A DNA stretch of 64,000 bases from Collimonas pratensis (GTDB lineage Bacteria > Pseudomonadota > Gammaproteobacteria > Burkholderiales > Burkholderiaceae_D): assembly GCF_001584185.1 (NCBI RefSeq), contig NZ_CP013234.1:5332001-5396000 (forward strand), in the 5' to 3' direction. A program made the position numbers and the translations under genes. The stretch's first letter is position 1. Each line of letters opens with the position of its first letter. Below the pieces are notes generated by a model. That model worked only from the letters and a program-made list of their open reading frames with translations, ran no database searches and had not been told where the DNA came from. Of this stretch, positions 60,721-64,000 are shown one piece after another.

Positions 60721-62448
60721 ATGACAACCGAAAGCTTTATCCCCGGCAAAGATGCCTCGCTAGAATCGTCCATCGGTTCGATGCAATCCAAGCTGGAAAA
60801 GCTCGGCTTTCATGTCGAAGAACGTTCCTGGCTGAATCCGATCGACGGCGTCTGGTCGGTGCACATCCGCGACCGCGATTGCCCGCTGCTGTTCACCAAC
60901 GGCAAAGGCGCGTCGGAACAAGCTTCGCGCGCGAGCGCACTGGGTGAATTCTTTGAACGCCTGTCCTGCAATTATTTCTGGAGCCATTACTACCTGGGCG
61001 AAAAGAATGCAGATGCCGCCTTCGTCCATTACCCGCGCGAACAGTGGTTCAAGCTCAATGACGACGATGAAAACTGGCCGGCAGGCTTGCTGACGCCAGA
61101 GCTGCAAAAGTTCTACAACCCGGAAGGCACGGTCGACGCCACCACTCTGGTCGATTACAACTCAGGCAACGAAGAACGCGGCATCTGCGCGCTTCCCTAC
61201 CTGCGCGAGCGTGACGGCGCCACGGTCTGGTTCCCGGTCAACATCATCGGCAACCTGTACCTGAGCAACGGCATGTCGGCCGGCAACACCGCTGCCGAAG
61301 CACGCACCCAGGCACTCTCGGAAATCTTCGAACGCGACGTCAAGTTCCGCATCATCAAGGAAGGCCTGTGCCTGCCGGACGTGCCGGAACAAGTCATCGC
61401 CCGCTATCCGCGCATCGCCGCCGGCATCCGTGAGTTGCGCGCCGCCGGTTTCGGTATCCTGGTGAAAGACGCCTCGCTGGGCGGCAAGTATCCGGTCATG
61501 AACGTGACCCTGCTCAATCCGCGCGACCAGGGCTGCTTCTCCAGCTTCGGCGCCCACCCGCGTTTCGAGATCGCGCTGGAACGCGCGCTGACCGAACTGC
61601 TGCAAGGGCGTGCGCTGGATGCGCTGGACGGCTTTCCTGAGCCGAGTTTCGACCGGGAAGAAATCGCCCAGTCGGAAAACCTGGAAATCCACTTCGTCGA
61701 TTCCAGCGGCATCATCAGCTGGAACTTCCTGCGCGCCACACCGGACTTCGCATTCAGCGACTGGAACTTCAGCACTGCCACCGCCGAAGACTACGCCTGG
61801 TCGGTGGCCGCCATCCACGCCACCGGCCACGATATCTATGTCGCCGATTTCAGCCACCTGGGCGTGTACGCCTGCCGCATCCTGGTGCCTGGCATGTCGG
61901 ATATCTATCCGGTGGACGATCTGGAATGGGACAACAGCAGTGTCGGCAACGATATCCGCGAACCGATCCTGTACTTGACCGACCTCGACGACGACGAATG
62001 CGCCGACCTGCTGGAAACATTAAATGAACTGGGCCTGGCCGACCAGCGTCCGGTGGCTGCCCTGATCGGCCTCGCCGCCGATGCCGGCTCGCTGTGGAAG
62101 GAGCTCCGCGTCGGCGAACTGAAAACCCTGCTGGCACTGGCCATCGGCGATCTCGACGCGGTGCGCGAAGGCTGCGACTGGATCCGCCATTTCAACCAGA
62201 TCAGCGTCGAGCGCCAGCTGGTGTACCGCTGCATCGAAAGCTTGATCGGCCTGGGTGACGCCAGCGTGTATGCGGACGCGCTGCGGCAGTTGTACGGTGC
62301 CGCCGCCCTGCAACAGGCAGAAGCCCTGCTGAAACGCGAACAGCGCTTCTTCGGCCTGAATGCACCTGGCCTCAAGCTGGAAGGCTGTGAGATGCATCAA
62401 CGTTTGCTGGCTGCCTATGGCAAGCTGAACGCCGCCAAGCTGGGGTAA
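60721..62448 (+). CDS. ycaO: YcaO protein
   Basis: 575 residues, close to E. coli YcaO (586). ATP-binding YcaO core: GKGASEQASRASALGEFFERLSCN, GNTAAEARTQALSEIFERDVK, EIALERALTELLQGR; C-terminal helical domain. YcaO of this type assists RimO in beta-methylthiolation of ribosomal protein S12. Start at MTTESFIPGKD; the frame to 60646 is longer but lacks family support. No azole-peptide genes are near, so not a natural-product gene. Confidence 0.92.
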   Translation: MTTESFIPGKDASLESSIGSMQSKLEKLGFHVEERSWLNPIDGVWSVHIRDRDCPLLFTNGKGASEQASRASALGEFFERLSCNYFWSHYYLGEKNADAAFVHYPREQWFKLNDDDENWPAGLLTPELQKFYNPEGTVDATTLVDYNSGNEERGICALPYLRERDGATVWFPVNIIGNLYLSNGMSAGNTAAEARTQALSEIFERDVKFRIIKEGLCLPDVPEQVIARYPRIAAGIRELRAAGFGILVKDASLGGKYPVMNVTLLNPRDQGCFSSFGAHPRFEIALERALTELLQGRALDALDGFPEPSFDREEIAQSENLEIHFVDSSGIISWNFLRATPDFAFSDWNFSTATAEDYAWSVAAIHATGHDIYVADFSHLGVYACRILVPGMSDIYPVDDLEWDNSSVGNDIREPILYLTDLDDDECADLLETLNELGLADQRPVAALIGLAADAGSLWKELRVGELKTLLALAIGDLDAVREGCDWIRHFNQISVERQLVYRCIESLIGLGDASVYADALRQLYGAAALQQAEALLKREQRFFGLNAPGLKLEGCEMHQRLLAAYGKLNAAKLG

Positions 62449-62463
62449 TTCAGGTAGCAACGA

Positions 62464-62808
62464 CTACCCCGCTTCGGGGTCGTCGTTGGCCAGCACGTAA
62501 GCGACAGCGTCAGTCAACTGCTCGACCAGTTCCGGATCCATATATTGATATTCATCGGGAATATCCAGCACATGGATCCGTTTGTGTTCCAGCAAACGCC
62601 CGAACTCTGCCAGGATCCGATTCTTGTGCTTCTTTTCCATCACGAAGATCAGGTCCGCCCAAGTGATATCAGCAGCACTGATTTTTCTGCGTGCATTCGG
62701 GCTGGTACCCGCCGAACGGGCCTGGATCCCTGGCTGGCGCCGCCATACCTGCTCGCCTGTGGGGCTGCGCCACTGATTACGGCTACAAATAAAGAGTAAT
62801 TTCGTCAT
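62464..62808 (-). CDS. Low-molecular-weight protein tyrosine phosphatase-like protein
   Basis: 114 residues, shorter than the usual 150. P-loop CSRNQWRS (Cys8, Arg14: C-x5-R) and the conserved later ADLIFVMEKKHKNRI; the general-acid Asp would lie in VLDIPDEYQYMD. This short type is widespread and may act on small phosphoesters. It converges on ycaO. Confidence 0.87.
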   Translation of the reverse strand: MTKLLFICSRNQWRSPTGEQVWRRQPGIQARSAGTSPNARRKISAADITWADLIFVMEKKHKNRILAEFGRLLEHKRIHVLDIPDEYQYMDPELVEQLTDAVAYVLANDDPEAG

Positions 62809-62896
62809 TTGCCGGTGTGTTATTTATTCATCTGGCAGCATGGTACACGGCTCCGCGCCCCTTTTCGTCCGCCCTTCCTTCTGCTACATTGCCGCC

Positions 62897-63613
62897 ATGC
62901 CTAAACTGACCTTAGACCGGATCCTGCAATCGCAGGGTTTCGGCAGCCGAAAATATTGCCGTGAGTTAATTGAAGATGGCGAAGTCGCCATCAACGGCGT
63001 CGTCGTGACCGATTACAAATCCGTGCCGGACACCGACGGCCTGGTGTTCACCCTGTTCGAAGAAGAATGGACTTACCGCGAGCATGTCTACATCGTGCTC
63101 AACAAACCCAGCGACATCGAGTGCTCGCGCAAGCCCAGCCACCATCCTGGAGTGCTGAGCATCTTGCCGGAACAGTTCAGCTGGCGCGACGTGCAGCCGG
63201 TCGGCCGCCTCGACCACGACACCACAGGCCTGCTGCTGATGTCGGACGACGGCAGCTTCATCCACGCCCAGTCCTCGCCCAAGCGCCACGTGCCCAAGCT
63301 GTACGTTGCCACTACGCATGAGCCGGTGACCGAAGAGCTGGTGCAAAGCCTGCTGGCCGGGGTCAAGCTGCATGACGAGCCGCAAACCCTGGCCGCCGTC
63401 AGCTGCCGCATGCTGGGCACACATGAAATCGAGATCGTGCTGGAACAGGGCAAATACCATCAGGTCAAGCGCATGCTGGTGGCCGCCGGCAACCATTGCA
63501 CCGCCTTGCGCCGCACCGCCATCGGCGGCCTGACGCTGGAGGCGCTGGAACTCGAATTGGGAGAATGGTGCTACCTGGAGCCGGAACACCTGGCCCTGCT
63601 AGTGCCTAGCTAA
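62897..63613 (+). CDS. RsuA/RluE-family rRNA pseudouridine synthase
   Basis: 238 residues. S4-like RNA-binding domain (LDRILQSQGFGSRKYCRELIEDGEV) followed by the catalytic domain with GRLDHDTTGLLLMSDDG (catalytic Asp) and KYHQVKRMLVAAG. Length and HDTTG fit RsuA (16S Psi516); other family members are not excluded. Start at MPKLTLDR. Confidence 0.9.
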   Translation: MPKLTLDRILQSQGFGSRKYCRELIEDGEVAINGVVVTDYKSVPDTDGLVFTLFEEEWTYREHVYIVLNKPSDIECSRKPSHHPGVLSILPEQFSWRDVQPVGRLDHDTTGLLLMSDDGSFIHAQSSPKRHVPKLYVATTHEPVTEELVQSLLAGVKLHDEPQTLAAVSCRMLGTHEIEIVLEQGKYHQVKRMLVAAGNHCTALRRTAIGGLTLEALELELGEWCYLEPEHLALLVPS

Positions 63614-63632
63614 GATGTAAAAAACACAGTTG

Positions 63633-63702
63633 GTAGGGTGGGCAATTTTTTGCCCACGCGTTGATCGCCAAATTCACTCGTGGGCACAGGTGCCCACCCT
63701 AC
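63633..63702. repeat. REP-like nested palindrome
   Basis: GTAGGGTGGGCA (63633-63644) is the inverted copy of TGCCCACCCTAC (63691-63702). Inside, TGCCCACG (63651-63658) pairs with CGTGGGCA (63679-63686), and GTGGGCA also pairs locally with the TGCCCAC after a T-run. Motifs of this type are dispersed in many genomes; copies elsewhere cannot be checked here. Confidence 0.8.
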
Positions 63703-63707
63703 GACGT

Positions 63708-63739
63708 AAAAAAAGCGCAGGGCCTGGGCCTTGCGCTTT
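63708..63739 (-). terminator. Terminator after argB
   Basis: On the - strand GCGCAAGGCCC-AG-GCCCTGCGC followed by seven T; 25 bp after the argB stop. Confidence 0.85.
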
Positions 63740-63763
63740 CCTGTTTCCGGCCTTTACCGCAGC

Positions 63764-64000
63764 TTAATGCGAGCGGATCATGGTGCCGAAAGCCTGTTCG
63801 GTCAACACTTCCAGCAGCAGCGAGTGCTCAATCCGGCCATCGATGATGTGCACGGTGTTGACGCCCGACTTGGCGGCATCCAGGGCAGAGGAAATCTTCG
63901 GCAGCATGCCGCCGGAGATGGTGCCGTCCTTGAACATTTCATCGATTTCACGGGCCGACAAATCGGTCACCAGGTTGCCTTGCTTATCTTGCACACCAGC
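63764..64000 (-). CDS. argB: Acetylglutamate kinase, C-terminal part
   Basis: The last 78 residues are visible and the frame runs off the window. [43 protein letters not shown] and the ending [10 protein letters not shown] are the C-terminus of ArgB, the arginine-biosynthetic kinase. Confidence 0.93.
   Translation of the reverse strand, partial: AGVQDKQGNLVTDLSAREIDEMFKDGTISGGMLPKISSALDAAKSGVNTVHIIDGRIEHSLLLEVLTEQAFGTMIRSH

Overview
The window reads as a betaproteobacterial chromosome of the order Burkholderiales, most likely Oxalobacteraceae and plausibly Collimonas. This rests on remembered family and gene-order resemblance (DUF3567 protein, rsmI-lpoA-yraN-diaA-dolP cluster, lipA/lipB/ybeD/dat neighbourhood), not on a search. 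The flanks are GC-rich housekeeping DNA; the middle, about 23.1-54.6 kb, is visibly more AT-rich and is one inserted mobile element.

Left flank (1-23,138): the 3' part of comM; a small secreted protein whose only well-placed start is ACG; a DUF3567 protein; a TrmB-like methyltransferase facing the potassium transporter kup across a two-way terminator; rsmI divergent from lpoA-yraN-diaA-dolP; lemA with an M48 protease; a TlpA thioredoxin; a MarR-type regulator; and a seven-gene cluster pxpB-pxpC-pxpA-DUF969-DUF979-DUF2891-pcp that should release, import and open 5-oxoproline (pyroglutamate). Then come an orphan F1 epsilon-like subunit, an SH3 protein, and a LysR regulator divergent from an aldo/keto reductase.

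The island (23,139-54,637, 31,499 bp) is a complete Tn7-type transposon. It starts 5'-TGTGAA and ends TTCACA-3', is flanked by a perfect 5-bp duplication ATCAT, and carries three TnsB-type sites per end: spaced at the left, tightly packed at the right. Its core operon is serine recombinase - ParB - second ParB/RepB - TnsA - TnsB - TnsC - TniQ, with ATGA overlaps at most junctions; a TnsE-like gene lies against the right end. It sits inside the last codons of lipA. The displaced codons (ASK and stop) survive at the left junction, and the transposon end supplies a new in-frame tail and stop codon to lipA.

Cargo: on the left, an XRE regulator with an operator-rich divergent promoter, several small proteins, a three-TM protein, a DEDD exonuclease / metallophosphoesterase pair, a cysteine-rich protein with a frameshifted tail and a transposase fragment. 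On the right, a very probable type II Druantia anti-phage system (cytosine methyltransferase DruM, DruF, DruG, giant DruE helicase) with a Vsr endonuclease and a 235-aa unknown, then an XRE-ImmA / PIN pair.

Right flank (54,638-64,000): lipA, lipB, a GST, a DUF2917 protein divergent from a LysR regulator, ybeD, dat, tag, ycaO, a low-molecular-weight phosphatase-like gene, an RsuA-family pseudouridine synthase, a REP-like palindrome and the 3' end of argB. No rRNA, tRNA or CRISPR array was seen.
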